NCBI RefSeq assembly: GCF_012427705.1
Contig: NZ_CP048602.1
Coordinates: forward strand, 2,356,001-2,420,000
Length of the DNA stretch: 64,000 nt
Direction of reading: 5' to 3'
DNA from: Vreelandella piezotolerans
GTDB lineage: Bacteria > Pseudomonadota > Gammaproteobacteria > Pseudomonadales > Halomonadaceae
Under the pieces are notes generated by a model. That model searched no databases. It had not been told where the DNA came from and saw only the letters and a list, made by a program, of their open reading frames with translations. Of this stretch, positions 9,568 to 21,350 are shown in pieces (positions within the stretch are counted from its first letter, which is position 1; each line of letters opens with the position of its first letter). Position numbers and translations under genes: made by a program.

Positions 9568-9607
9568 CGGTGTCTTCCCTCTCCATGGTTAATTCACTGG
9601 ATGCACG

Positions 9608-12238
9608 TTATGCCAGCGCTTTCTCGACCACCTCGAACACGTTGGACGACAGCGGCTCGCGTTTGATTCTTTCGAGTTCTGCTCGCATCAACTGCTGTCG
9701 TGTCTCATCGAACCGCTGCCAGCGCGTCAATGGGGTAATCAGCCGCGCGGCAATTTCAGGGTTGAGGCGGTTGAGCTCGATCACCGCATCCGCCAACAGG
9801 GCATACCCTTTGCCATCCAGGCGGTGGAAATTGATACGGTTTTGCGCAAAAGCGCCAATCAACGCACGCACTTTGTTGGGGTTCTTCATCGAGAACGCAG
9901 GGTGCTGCATTAAGTACTCCACGCGCTCCAGTACATCGGGCTGAGGGCGCGTTACCTGAATCGTAAACCACTGATCCATCACGAGTGGATCGTGAGCCCA
10001 GGCTTCCCCAAAGGCTTTCAAAGCCGGTGCCGACACGTCGTCACGATCACTGTGCACGAGCAGTGTCAGCGCGTGGCGAACGTCGGTCATGTTGTGATCC
10101 GTCGCAAACTGCGCTTCACACAGCGCGACGCTCTCGTCGTCCTCAATGGACATCAAATAAGCGAGCGCTACGTTTTTGAGGCTGCGCTGAGCCATTTGTT
10201 CAGGCGTAGGCGCGTATGGGGCGTCACTGACGTTCGCCTTATAGACGGCCAAGAACTCATCACGCAGTGCCAGCGCCAGGGATTGGCGCACGAACTCGCG
10301 GGCAGCGTGAATGGCATCCACGTCGACGATTGGCTGCTGTTCGGCGATATAGGCTTCCGAGGGCAGTGTCAGCATCTCGGCCAGCACCGCTTTATCGTCC
10401 ATGGAAGAGGTCAAGAGCAAGCGGAATGCCTCGATCACTCGGTTGTCCATCACTTTTTCGACGCCGTTTCGATGGGCAGCAATCAGGTCGTCCAGCGCCA
10501 GTAGCGCCAATCGCTGACCGGCATCCCAGCGGTTGAAACCATCGCTATCGTGGGTCAATAGAAAGGCCAAATCTTCGCGGGAATAAGGGAAGTGCAGCTT
10601 GACCGGTGCGGAAAAATCGCGCAGTAGCGACGGCACGGGTGCCTCGGCCACTTCCGTGAAGATGAAGGTCTGCTCATCGTCGGTCAGGTGAATGACCGCG
10701 TCTTTCCCAATCTTGTTGCCGTCGAGCGTGAGCGTTAAATCCTGACCGGATTTGGTGCCCACCAGGCCCATGCGTACCGGAATGTGCAGCGGCTGCTTGT
10801 CCGGCTGTCCGGGCGTGGCTGGCGTGCGCTGGCGAAGCGTCAAATGGTACTCGGCGTTGGCGTAGTCGTACTCACCGTGGGCATCGATTTCCGGCGTGCC
10901 CGCCTGGGAGTACCAGCGCATGAACTGGCTTAAATCGATGTCCGATACCTCGGCCATGCAGCCCACGAAGTCTTCGATCGTCACGGCCTGCCCGTCAAAG
11001 CGCTCGAAATAGAGATCCGAGCCACGGCGGAAGGCCTCCCAGCCCAGCAGGTTGCGCAGCATGCGCACCACTTCTGCCCCTTTTTCATAGATAGTCAGCG
11101 TGTAGAAGTTGGTGATCTCGATATAGTGATCCGGACGAATCGGATGCGCCGTGGGACCTGCGTCTTCGGCAAATTGCGCGGTGCGGAAAAACGAGACGTC
11201 TTGAATGCGCTTGACGGGGGCTGAATTGGTATCCGCAGAAAAACACTGATCGCGGAATACCGTAAAACCTTCCTTTAGCGAGAGCTGGAACCAATCGCGG
11301 CACGTCACGCGATTCCCCGACCAGTTGTGGAAATACTCGTGGGCAACGATCCCTTCGACATTTTGAAACGCCGCATCGGTGGCGGTCTTGGGGTGCGTGA
11401 GCACCGCCGCGGAGTTGAAGATGTTGAGGCCTTTGTTCTCCATTGCGCCCATATTGAAGTCGTTGACCGCCACGATCATGAACAGATCCAGATCGTACTC
11501 GCGCCCGTAAGTCTCTTCATCCCAGCGCATGGCGCGCTTGAGTGAGGCCATGGCATGGTCGGTTTTATCGAGATTCTCCTTCTCTACCCACAGCTGCAGC
11601 GTCACGTCGCGGCCGCTCATGGTCGTAAAGTGATCTTCGACTTTTTGCAAATCCCCAGCCACCAGCGCAAAGAGGTAGCAGGGCTTGGGATGCGGATCTT
11701 CCCAGGTCACGAAGTGACGGCCGTCCTCTCGCGTTCCCTGCTCGACCGGATTGCCGTTGGCGAGGAGCACCGGCTCCTTTTGCGCATCACCGATGACCGT
11801 GACCTTGAACGTGGCCATGACATCGGGGCGATCCGGATAATAGGTAATACGTCGAAAGCCCTCTGCTTCACACTGCGTGCAGTACATGCCATTTGATTGA
11901 TAAAGCCCTTCCAAAGCCGTATTACTACTGGGCGAGATCGCCACGTCGCTTTCTAACGTAAAGGCAGCAGGTACACGGGTAATCGTCAGCGTTTCATCAG
12001 TGAGCTGGTAATCGGCATCGCTCAACGCTTGACCATCGATGGCAAGCGCGCGCAGCGATAGATGCTCACCATCGAGCACCAGCGGCGCAGCCGCGTCAGC
12101 GCTTGGGTGGCGCTGCATGGTCAGACGTGCTTTCACACGGGTCTCGGTGGGGTCAAGATCAAACGTCAGCTCGGTATGAATTACGTGGTAGGCGGGTGGC
12201 TGGTAGTCGCTTAAATAAACCGGCTGCGGATCAGACAT
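9608..12238 (-). CDS. pepN: Aminopeptidase N (M1 family)
   Basis: Zinc aminopeptidase of 876 residues, close to the 870 residues of E. coli PepN. The substrate-binding GAMEN motif is at 264-268, zinc ligands are in HEYFH (300-304) with Glu323 eighteen residues on (LKEGFTV), and YEKGAEVVRM supplies the transition-state Tyr. The DUF3458-type C-terminal domains are present. It trims N-terminal residues from cytoplasmic peptides. Downstream of yajQ, from which it is separated by a hairpin. Confidence 0.96.
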   Translation of the reverse strand: MSDPQPVYLSDYQPPAYHVIHTELTFDLDPTETRVKARLTMQRHPSADAAAPLVLDGEHLSLRALAIDGQALSDADYQLTDETLTITRVPAAFTLESDVAISPSSNTALEGLYQSNGMYCTQCEAEGFRRITYYPDRPDVMATFKVTVIGDAQKEPVLLANGNPVEQGTREDGRHFVTWEDPHPKPCYLFALVAGDLQKVEDHFTTMSGRDVTLQLWVEKENLDKTDHAMASLKRAMRWDEETYGREYDLDLFMIVAVNDFNMGAMENKGLNIFNSAAVLTHPKTATDAAFQNVEGIVAHEYFHNWSGNRVTCRDWFQLSLKEGFTVFRDQCFSADTNSAPVKRIQDVSFFRTAQFAEDAGPTAHPIRPDHYIEITNFYTLTIYEKGAEVVRMLRNLLGWEAFRRGSDLYFERFDGQAVTIEDFVGCMAEVSDIDLSQFMRWYSQAGTPEIDAHGEYDYANAEYHLTLRQRTPATPGQPDKQPLHIPVRMGLVGTKSGQDLTLTLDGNKIGKDAVIHLTDDEQTFIFTEVAEAPVPSLLRDFSAPVKLHFPYSREDLAFLLTHDSDGFNRWDAGQRLALLALDDLIAAHRNGVEKVMDNRVIEAFRLLLTSSMDDKAVLAEMLTLPSEAYIAEQQPIVDVDAIHAAREFVRQSLALALRDEFLAVYKANVSDAPYAPTPEQMAQRSLKNVALAYLMSIEDDESVALCEAQFATDHNMTDVRHALTLLVHSDRDDVSAPALKAFGEAWAHDPLVMDQWFTIQVTRPQPDVLERVEYLMQHPAFSMKNPNKVRALIGAFAQNRINFHRLDGKGYALLADAVIELNRLNPEIAARLITPLTRWQRFDETRQQLMRAELERIKREPLSSNVFEVVEKALA

Positions 12239-12270
12239 AGCGCGAAACTCCTGTAAGCTTTTCAGTAGTC

Positions 12271-12295
12271 GAGTAGCGCCTATACGGCGCTACTC
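12271..12295. repeat. 10-bp inverted repeat between yajQ and pepN
   Basis: GAGTAGCGCC (12271-12280) and its exact complement (12286-12295) flank a five-base loop. A T run (12304-12310) follows on the plus strand only, whereas both neighbouring genes are on the minus strand, so the function as a terminator is doubtful. Confidence 0.45.
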
Positions 12296-12317
12296 AATGA
12301 ATATTTTTTTGTGATCG

Positions 12318-12803
12318 TCAATCGCGAAAGTTGTCGAACTGTAATGGCAAGTCAGGCCCCTCTTCGCCACGCAGTAGCGCCATGACACTCTGCAGGTCAT
12401 CTCGCTTTTTGCCCGTTACGCGCACTTTTTCACCCTGAATTTGAGCCTGCACTTTTAACTTACTGCCTTTGATGCGCTTGACCACATCCTTGGCTTCAGC
12501 TTGATCGAGCCCCTGCTTGAGTACCACCTCTTGACGCGCCTTGACACCGGACAGCACGGCATCTTTGACATCCATGCAACGTGCGTCGATACCGCGGGCA
12601 ATCAGTCGGTTACGCAACACGTCCAGCATTTGCTTGAGCTGGAAATCTACTTCGGCCTCGAGCAGCACCTTATCGCCTTCCAACGTGAAGCTGGCATCGA
12701 CGCCTTTAAAGTCGAAGCGTGACTGGACTTCACGATTGGCCTGGTCCACCGCATTGGCGGCTTCGTGCTGATCGAATTCTGACACGATATCAAATGAGGG
12801 CAT
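12318..12803 (-). CDS. yajQ: YajQ family nucleotide-binding protein
   Basis: 161-residue protein starting [11 protein letters not shown], the standard start of the family, and containing RFDFKG and the terminal LQFDNFRD signature. It has two ferredoxin-like domains. Members bind nucleotides; a Xanthomonas homologue binds cyclic di-GMP and acts with a transcription factor. Whether this one binds c-di-GMP is an open question. Upstream of pepN. Confidence 0.93.
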   Translation of the reverse strand: MPSFDIVSEFDQHEAANAVDQANREVQSRFDFKGVDASFTLEGDKVLLEAEVDFQLKQMLDVLRNRLIARGIDARCMDVKDAVLSGVKARQEVVLKQGLDQAEAKDVVKRIKGSKLKVQAQIQGEKVRVTGKKRDDLQSVMALLRGEEGPDLPLQFDNFRD

Positions 12804-13012
12804 GACACTATTCCTAACAAGACATGACCCACCATTCTAGAGCAGCAAGCCCCCAACCGGCCAATTCTCTTAGAAAAATCTGGACAAAAACTCTGCAAGC
12901 CGGTCACATCAAGCTTAAAAGCTATACAAACACCTCTCAGGGCGATGTTAAATTGTGCGCCTCTGTCGTAACCTGCTGACATAGCCTTGTACTCTTTCAA
13001 CGAGGAGAGACC

Positions 13013-13612
13013 ATGAGTGATCGCGATACCCGCCATAAAGCATCGATGGAAAAACTCAAAGCGCGAGTGGACGAAAAAGTTGCCAATGCCACCGAGCAGC
13101 GCGGACTGCTGCTCATCAACACGGGTAACGGAAAAGGCAAAACCACCGCCGCCTGGGGCACCGTCACGCGCGCGCTGGGTTATGGCTACAAAGTAGGCGT
13201 GGTGCAGTTCATCAAGGGGTTATGGGAGTGTGGCGAGCGCAATCGGCTGGAAGACGATCCTCATTTGAGCGTCGCTATCATGGCAACCGGCTTTACCTGG
13301 GATACGCAAAATCGCGAAGCGGACACCGCCGCCTGTCTGGAGGTCTGGCAAGAAGCGCAGAAAATGCTGGCAGACCCCGAGACGTATCTCGTGGTGTTGG
13401 ACGAACTCACCTACATGCTGAAGTTTGGCTATCTCGATATCGCCACCGTCAAACAGGCGCTACTGGACCGTCCGCAGGAACAAACCGTGATCATTACCGG
13501 GCGAAATGCCCACCGTGAGCTAGTGGCCATGGCGGACACCGTGACCGACATGCAGGAGGTGCGACACGCTTTCAACAACGGCCTTCAGGCCCGGCGAGGC
13601 ATCGATTTCTAA
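13013..13612 (+). CDS. cobO: Cob(I)yrinic acid a,c-diamide adenosyltransferase
   Basis: 199 residues of the BtuR/CobO/CobP family, which adenosylates reduced corrinoids to give coenzyme B12 forms. A P-loop GNGKGKTTAAWG is at about residues 37-48 after a basic N-terminal helix; VVLDELTYML and the terminal GIDF are family traits. AGGAGAG precedes the ATG. It stands alone, without other cobalamin synthesis genes, suggesting a salvage role; queG nearby (26.9 kb) is a corrinoid enzyme. No cobalamin riboswitch was found upstream. BtuR is an equally valid name. Confidence 0.92.
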   Translation: MSDRDTRHKASMEKLKARVDEKVANATEQRGLLLINTGNGKGKTTAAWGTVTRALGYGYKVGVVQFIKGLWECGERNRLEDDPHLSVAIMATGFTWDTQNREADTAACLEVWQEAQKMLADPETYLVVLDELTYMLKFGYLDIATVKQALLDRPQEQTVIITGRNAHRELVAMADTVTDMQEVRHAFNNGLQARRGIDF

Positions 13613-13619
13613 GCACGAT

Positions 13620-13642
13620 AAAGGGCGGCCAAGCCGCCCTTT
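13620..13642. terminator. Bidirectional terminator between cobO and purA
   Basis: A perfect 10-bp stem AAAGGGCGGC with its complement around a three-base loop lies between the two convergent genes, with A residues on one side and T on the other. Confidence 0.8.
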
Positions 13643-13666
13643 GGGTATCACCTGAGGGTGTGCGAC

Positions 13667-16155
<2,489 letters not shown>

Positions 16156-16249
16156 GTGAACAATCCTGCGAGACGATGAAGGCCCTTTCTAACGACACCA
16201 CTCGCTGCCTCACGAGGCGCTGTGTGGAACGTTCACGAAACGAGGGCCA

Positions 16250-16274
16250 CAAAAAAACCGGGCGACGCCCGGTA
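16250..16274 (-). terminator. Terminator of the hfl operon
   Basis: On the minus strand, ACCGGGC-GTC-GCCCGGT (16257-16273) is followed by seven T residues (16251-16257). It would stop transcription coming from hflC before hisZ. Confidence 0.88.
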
Positions 16275-16308
16275 GGTAAAGTCTATCACGTTTATGCGCT
16301 ATATGAAC

Positions 16309-16333
16309 CCCGCCAAGCGCAGTGCTTGGCGGG
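16309..16333 (-). repeat. Second hairpin after hflC
   Basis: Ten-base stem CCCGCCAAGC with its complement around a five-base loop, ten bases after the hflC stop. It has no T run, so it is perhaps an mRNA 3'-end stabiliser ahead of the terminator at 16250-16274. Confidence 0.5.
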
Positions 16334-16342
16334 ATGGGCGCA

Positions 16343-17227
16343 TCACTCGGCGCTGTCGGGAACGGCGCTGCGTAGATAACGGAAGAAGTCGCTATCCGGT
16401 TCTAGCACCAGCAGATTACCATCGCCAGAGAAGCTTTCACGGTAAGCGTTCAGGCTGCGCCAGAAAGCGAAGAACTCTTGGTCCTGGCTATAAGCCTGCG
16501 AGAAGATAGCGGCTGCTTCGGCATCCCCCTCACCGCGCAGCGTCTCGGCACGCTCGTTGGCTTGAGCAAGCAGCACCTGACGGCGACGGTCGGCATTAGC
16601 GCGAATCCGCTCGGCCTCTTCCTGACCCTGTGCGCGCCACTCGCGAGCCTCACGCTCACGCTCTGAGCGCATGCGCTCGAAGACGGCTGCCGAGACATCT
16701 TCAGGCAGGTCGATGCGCTTGATACGAATATCGCGAATCGCCACGCCGAGTTCTTCACGCATGAGCTGATCGAGCTCTTCGGTGGGGCCTGTCATCAGGT
16801 CATCACGGCGCTCGGCAATGATTTCCTGAAGATTCAAACGACCGAATTCATTACGCAGACTCTCATCCACTCGCGGCTGAATGAGGCGGATCGCCATCAG
16901 TTCATCGCCTGCGGTAGCCTCGTAGTAGCGGGTCGGGTTGACGACTTGCCACTTGACATAAGAGTCGACGATGACCGCTTTCTGCTCAAGAGTCAGATAG
17001 CGGCTAGTATCGGTATCCAGCGTCAGCAGCCGCACGTCGAACTTGCGGATGGTCTGCGCAATCGGAATTTTCACATGCAGACCCGGCTGAATATTCTCTT
17101 CGATGACTTCACCAAAGCGTAGCTTCACAGCGCGTTCGGTTTCATCCACGACATAAAGACTGTTGCTCGCTAGCCACGCGACGGCGGCCAAACCACCTAC
17201 GATAAGCAGGGATCGATTATTAATCAT
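16343..17227 (-). CDS. hflC: FtsH-protease modulator HflC
   Basis: 294-residue SPFH/prohibitin-family protein anchored by one N-terminal membrane segment (about residues 5-22) with the bulk in the periplasm. With HflK it forms the ring complex that encloses the FtsH protease and limits its action on membrane proteins. Visible traits are VVDETERAVKLRFG and the coiled-coil ERMRSEREREAREWRAQG. It starts one base after the hflK stop, so the pair is cotranslated. Confidence 0.95.
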   Translation of the reverse strand: MINNRSLLIVGGLAAVAWLASNSLYVVDETERAVKLRFGEVIEENIQPGLHVKIPIAQTIRKFDVRLLTLDTDTSRYLTLEQKAVIVDSYVKWQVVNPTRYYEATAGDELMAIRLIQPRVDESLRNEFGRLNLQEIIAERRDDLMTGPTEELDQLMREELGVAIRDIRIKRIDLPEDVSAAVFERMRSEREREAREWRAQGQEEAERIRANADRRRQVLLAQANERAETLRGEGDAEAAAIFSQAYSQDQEFFAFWRSLNAYRESFSGDGNLLVLEPDSDFFRYLRSAVPDSAE

Positions 17228-18493
17228 TTAGCGGCCCTCCCTGCGAATGGGGTTATTGCTGGACGACGATGAGGAGCTACTTTGGCTGCCTCGCAGCGAC
17301 TCTAACACGCGCGGATCGACCGTATCGCTGCTGTTAGCACCGCTATCATTGCTCGCCGAACGACTGTCGTTACTGCTACCGCCGCGCATTTGATCGAGCG
17401 GCAAATACATCAGCGGCGCATTGTCGCTCACGTCTAGCAGAACTTTCGGCGTCCCACCAAAGACTTCTTCGATGGCATCCAGGTACATACGTTCGCGCAT
17501 CACTTCCGGCGCGTTGCGATACTCGGTCAGCAGCGCGTTGAAACGGTTAGCTTGACCCTGTGCTTCTGCCACCACCGACTCACGGTATCCTTGGCCCTGC
17601 TCGACGATACGCTGAGCCTGACCCTGTGCGGCCGGAATGATCGCATTGGCGTACGCCATACCTTCGTTGATCGTTCTCTGACGATCTTCACGGGCACGGA
17701 TAACGTCATCAAAAGCATCGATGACGGGCGCAGGTGCCGACGTGGATTCGATGTTGATAGTTTGCAGGCGAATACCGGCGCCGTAGGCATCCAGATACGT
17801 TTGCAGACGGCTCGCGACGGAGCTACCGAGTATCTCACGACCAGAGGTCAGGATATCGATCATGTCCGTGCCACCGACCACGTGCCGCAGCGCAGAGTCC
17901 AGTGCGTTCTCGATGGAGAGCGCCGGATCACGAACGTTCAGCACGAAATCGCGCGGATTCGCGACCTGGTACTGAGCAGAAATTTCCACTTCGACGATGT
18001 TTTCATCACGCGTCAGCATGGACTGAGTTTGAGAGACAGAGCGTACGCGCGTCACGTTGACCATGCGCACGTCATCGATGAGCGGCGGGTTCCACTGGAG
18101 GCCCGGCTCGACGATGCCCTGGTACTCACCAAAACGCAGCACGACGCCCCGCTCCGATTGGTCCACCAGATAGAAGCCCGAGGCTCCCCAGATGGCAAGC
18201 GCCACGATGAGCAGAAGGCCTGGCAGAGCAAACGAGTTACGAGGCTTACCGCCACCACTCTTGCCGCCACCACCGCCGCTCTTCTTGCCGCTGCCGCCTA
18301 GCATACCGTTGAGCTTGTCTTGGAACTTTTTCAGCGCTTCATCCAAGTCAGGCGGCCCCTGGTTATTGCCGCCATTATTGCCGCCGTTGTTTCCACCACC
18401 ATTGTTCCCACCGCGATCGCCGCCATTACCGCGTCGGCCGCCACCGCTCCAGGGGTCGTGCTGGTTGCCACCACCGGGCTCATTCCAGGCCAT
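17228..18493 (-). CDS. hflK: FtsH-protease modulator HflK
   Basis: 421-residue partner of HflC. The N-terminal cytoplasmic part (about residues 1-85) is a low-complexity Gly/Asn tract with tandem GGNN units, then GPPDLDEALKKFQDKL, typical of HflK but longer than in E. coli. A membrane segment (about 88-108, LPGLLLIVALAIWGASGFY) precedes the SPFH domain with VDQSERGVVLRFG. The C-terminal 50 residues are Ser-rich. The start MAWNEPGG is conserved in the family. Confidence 0.95.
   Translation of the reverse strand: MAWNEPGGGNQHDPWSGGGRRGNGGDRGGNNGGGNNGGNNGGNNQGPPDLDEALKKFQDKLNGMLGGSGKKSGGGGGKSGGGKPRNSFALPGLLLIVALAIWGASGFYLVDQSERGVVLRFGEYQGIVEPGLQWNPPLIDDVRMVNVTRVRSVSQTQSMLTRDENIVEVEISAQYQVANPRDFVLNVRDPALSIENALDSALRHVVGGTDMIDILTSGREILGSSVASRLQTYLDAYGAGIRLQTINIESTSAPAPVIDAFDDVIRAREDRQRTINEGMAYANAIIPAAQGQAQRIVEQGQGYRESVVAEAQGQANRFNALLTEYRNAPEVMRERMYLDAIEEVFGGTPKVLLDVSDNAPLMYLPLDQMRGGSSNDSRSASNDSGANSSDTVDPRVLESLRGSQSSSSSSSSNNPIRREGR
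18250..18470. repeat. Low-complexity Gly/Asn coding repeat in hflK
   Basis: Irregular GCC-GCC-ATT/GTT triplet repeats encode tandem Gly-Gly-Asn-Asn and poly-Gly runs in the HflK N-terminal tail. Such tracts change length easily between strains. Confidence 0.7.
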
Positions 18494-18558
18494 ACTTCGT
18501 CTCCACTAAGGTGTTCACCTGCACTTTGCCTTGATACTGAATGCAAGGCCGGGTGCTT

Positions 18559-18579
18559 TTGATATTATTGCTATATCAA
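18559..18579. repeat. Palindrome in the hflX-hflK gap
   Basis: TTGATAT (18559-18565) and ATATCAA (18573-18579) form an exact 7-bp inverted repeat with a seven-base spacer, in the 138-base gap upstream of hflK. This AT-rich site could be part of an internal promoter or an operator. Confidence 0.5.
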
Positions 18580-18631
18580 TCTTGTACCATACCTTTACAG
18601 CCGATGACTATGGGGGTAGGTACTCGATGGG

Positions 18632-19942
18632 CTACCATTCGTCAGATTCGCGTAATGCTTCTGGTAAATAGGTATTGGCACGCTCTCCCAACTGAGCCAT
18701 CAACTGGTTGAAGTCGCGCCTCGGCAAGCGCACATCCAATACGGAGCGCCCCTGCTCGTCAAAACTCTCTTCGCGCACGGCATTGAGTTCATGCAGGCCT
18801 GCGCGCAGCTTACCTTGCTCTGGCGACAGGGTGAGCGAAAAACCAATCACGTCGTTGGCGAGCCGCTCGGTCAACGCTTCATGTAACAGCTCAAGCCCTT
18901 GGCCCTGCTGAGCCGATAGCCAGACCACCTCAGGTACGCCGTGACCATCTCGCTCGATACGTGGCGCACTATCGAGTTTGTCGATCTTGTTCATCACTTT
19001 GAGTACCGGAACGCTATCCGCCCCAATCTCTTTCAGTACGCTATCGACCTGCTCAACGTTGAGATCGCGGTCAGGGTCGGCCGCATCGATGACATGCACC
19101 AACAGCGTCGCTTCCGCCGCTTCTTGCAGCGTCGCCTGAAAAGCTTCCACCAACTTATGCGGCAAGTGGCGGATAAAACCGACGGTATCGGCCATGACGA
19201 CAGGCCCTACGTCTTCGATTTCCAAACGACGGAGTGTCGGATCTAGGGTCGCAAAGAGCTGATCCGCTGCGTAGACCTCAGCGCTGGTCAGCGCATTGAA
19301 TAGCGTCGACTTACCCGCGTTGGTATAGCCCACTAGCGACACGCTATGAATTTCTGCACGGGCTCGAGCACGCCGGTTCTGCTCACGCTGGCTGCGCACT
19401 TTATCCAAGCGCTTATGAATCGATTTGATACGGCCGCGTAGCAAACGACGGTCGGTCTCTAGCTGTGTTTCGCCGGGACCGCGCAGGCCGATACCGCCTT
19501 TTTGACGCTCGAGGTGCGTCCAGCCGCGAATCAAGCGCGTGGACATGTACTCGAGTTGAGCAAGCTCTACTTGCAACTTACCTTCATGCGTTCGTGCCCG
19601 CTGCGCAAAAATATCGAGTATCAGACCGGTACGGTCCAACACGCGGCACTTGAGCTCTTGCTCCAGGTTGCGCTGCTGGGAAGGACTTAAACTGTGGTTG
19701 AAGATGACCAGTTCAGCGTCATGAGCTGCGAGCATTGCCCGCAGCTCGTCCAACTTACCTGACCCTATGAAGGTGCGGGAATCAGGCCGCTGTCGACTCG
19801 CTGTGAGCAATGTCGCGGGCTCTGCGCCAGCAGAGCGCACGAGCTCCAAGAACTCACCCGGGTCTTCACGTGCCTGCTCATCGTAGAAATCTACGTGAAC
19901 AAGTACTGCCGTTTCACCGGCGTCTGGGCGTTCAAAAAACAA
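18632..19942 (-). CDS. hflX: Ribosome-associated GTPase HflX
   Basis: 436-residue GTPase that binds the 50S subunit and splits stalled or hibernating ribosomes. The HflX-specific N-terminal domain has IFNHSLSPSQQRNLE and RTGLILDIFAQRA; then come RGPGETQLE, the G1 loop GYTNAGKSTLFN, G3 DTVGFIRHLP and G4 NKID. It lies 36 bases after hfq in the conserved miaA-hfq-hflX-hflKC order. The 138-base gap before hflK leaves room for a separate promoter. Confidence 0.96.
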   Translation of the reverse strand: MFFERPDAGETAVLVHVDFYDEQAREDPGEFLELVRSAGAEPATLLTASRQRPDSRTFIGSGKLDELRAMLAAHDAELVIFNHSLSPSQQRNLEQELKCRVLDRTGLILDIFAQRARTHEGKLQVELAQLEYMSTRLIRGWTHLERQKGGIGLRGPGETQLETDRRLLRGRIKSIHKRLDKVRSQREQNRRARARAEIHSVSLVGYTNAGKSTLFNALTSAEVYAADQLFATLDPTLRRLEIEDVGPVVMADTVGFIRHLPHKLVEAFQATLQEAAEATLLVHVIDAADPDRDLNVEQVDSVLKEIGADSVPVLKVMNKIDKLDSAPRIERDGHGVPEVVWLSAQQGQGLELLHEALTERLANDVIGFSLTLSPEQGKLRAGLHELNAVREESFDEQGRSVLDVRLPRRDFNQLMAQLGERANTYLPEALRESDEW

Positions 19943-19978
19943 TCAATACCTCATGGACTCTTTTGCTATCCAGCGGTG

Positions 19979-20227
19979 TTAGATGTCAGCGTCGGGTGCT
20001 GACGGATCCTGTGCCGGCAAACGCACGTTGCGCGAGGGCACCACCGTGGAAATAGCGTGTTTATAAACCATCTGACTGACGGTATTGCGCAACAAGATGA
20101 CAAACTGGTCAAACGATTCAATCTGGCCCTGCAATTTAATGCCGTTTACCAGGAAAATAGAGACCGGAATGCGCTCCTTGCGCAAAATGTTCAGGTACGG
20201 GTCTTGAAGGGACTGCCCTTTGGACAT
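19979..20227 (-). CDS. hfq: RNA chaperone Hfq
   Basis: 82-residue Sm-like protein that forms hexamers and pairs small RNAs with mRNAs. The start [13 protein letters not shown] is invariant in the family; Sm1 is followed by [23 protein letters not shown] residues and Sm2 by [10 protein letters not shown]. The upstream in-frame ATG 23 codons earlier is rejected. The C-terminal tail is short and acidic (ends DADI), unlike the long tail of E. coli Hfq. Between miaA and hflX. Confidence 0.98.
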   Translation of the reverse strand: MSKGQSLQDPYLNILRKERIPVSIFLVNGIKLQGQIESFDQFVILLRNTVSQMVYKHAISTVVPSRNVRLPAQDPSAPDADI

Positions 20228-20378
20228 GTTGCTCTCCCTAAAACTGTCGTTGGGGTTGGTTATCAAATGGCGTGCCCTACTGGTGCTACGCCGCAATCTT
20301 GTTGCCCGAAAGGCCTAATGTGTCAAACGCGTTAGCCGGCCACTCGAAAACACTTGCTTACGAAATCACTATCTTACG

Positions 20379-21317
20379 CTAAGCACCGCTTTCACGCACG
20401 AATTTCAGAAGCTTATCCAGCGCATCTGGCTGCTGCGAATCGACCCATGTCAAGGACGGCCAGCTTCTCAGCCACGTCAATTGACGCTTGGCAAGCTGAC
20501 GAGTGGCAATGATACCTCGTGCCACGAGTTCATCGCGATCATAAGCACCGTCTAGATACTCCCATACCTGACGGTAGCCAACGCTCTTCATGGATGGCAA
20601 GTTAATATGAAGATCACTACGCTTTTTGAGGGCAGCGACCTCGTCTATCAAGCCCTCTGCCAACATCATTTCGAAACGCCGGGCAATACGCTGATGAAGC
20701 ACCTGTCGTTCGTTGGGTGCTAGGGCTATCGACAGCACCCGCCATGGAAAGGTTTCCGGCTGCTGCTCTGCCCATAGCTCGCTCATCGGCCGACCGCTCG
20801 CATAGTACACTTCCAACGCGCGCATCAGCCGTTGAGGATCATTGGGGTGTATACGTGCCGCTGAGGATGGGTCGACTTCGGCCAGCGTGCGATGCAGGCC
20901 AGCCAATCCCTCATGCTGACGCTGTGCCTCCAGGCGTTCGCGAATGGCAACGTCTGCTCCTGGCAAATTATCCACGCCTTCGACCAAGCGCTTGTAGTAA
21001 AGCATCGTGCCACCCACTAATAGCGGCACTCGACCGGCTGCGCTGATTTGACGCATTTCACGCAGGGCGTCTTCACGAAAATCTGCCGCTGAATAGGGGG
21101 CTGCAGGATCACGAATATCGATCAAACGGTGGGGCGCCCGCGCCAGTTCTGCCGCGCTGGGCTTGGCGCTACCCACATCCATGCCTTGGTAGACCATGGC
21201 AGAATCGACGCTGATCAGTTCATGGCCTAGCTGCTCATGGAGCGCTATCGCAGCGTCGGTTTTGCCAGCAGCCGTCGGCCCCATTAGAAATATCGCCCAG
21301 GGGCGTGTATCAGCCAT
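20379..21317 (-). CDS. miaA: tRNA dimethylallyltransferase
   Basis: 312-residue enzyme that adds a dimethylallyl group to N6 of A37 in tRNAs reading UNN codons. P-loop [11 protein letters not shown] (residues 13-23), then [16 protein letters not shown], the catalytic region [16 protein letters not shown] and [10 protein letters not shown]. Follows mutL and precedes hfq, as in E. coli. Confidence 0.97.
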   Translation of the reverse strand: MADTRPWAIFLMGPTAAGKTDAAIALHEQLGHELISVDSAMVYQGMDVGSAKPSAAELARAPHRLIDIRDPAAPYSAADFREDALREMRQISAAGRVPLLVGGTMLYYKRLVEGVDNLPGADVAIRERLEAQRQHEGLAGLHRTLAEVDPSSAARIHPNDPQRLMRALEVYYASGRPMSELWAEQQPETFPWRVLSIALAPNERQVLHQRIARRFEMMLAEGLIDEVAALKKRSDLHINLPSMKSVGYRQVWEYLDGAYDRDELVARGIIATRQLAKRQLTWLRSWPSLTWVDSQQPDALDKLLKFVRESGA

Positions 21318-21350
21318 ATGCTCGACGCACTCCGTTAGTCGTTTTCATCG

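Noticed and set aside
12271..12310. Terminator on the plus strand between pepN and yajQ
   Set aside because: Both neighbouring genes are on the minus strand, so a plus-strand T run has no transcript to end; kept only as an inverted repeat.
12804..13012. Possible cobalamin riboswitch before cobO
   Set aside because: No B12-box-like conserved block or matching structure was found in the 209-base gap.
18250..18470. CRISPR-like or intergenic repeat array
   Set aside because: The repeats are in-frame Gly/Asn codons of hflK with no spacers; they are a coding low-complexity tract.
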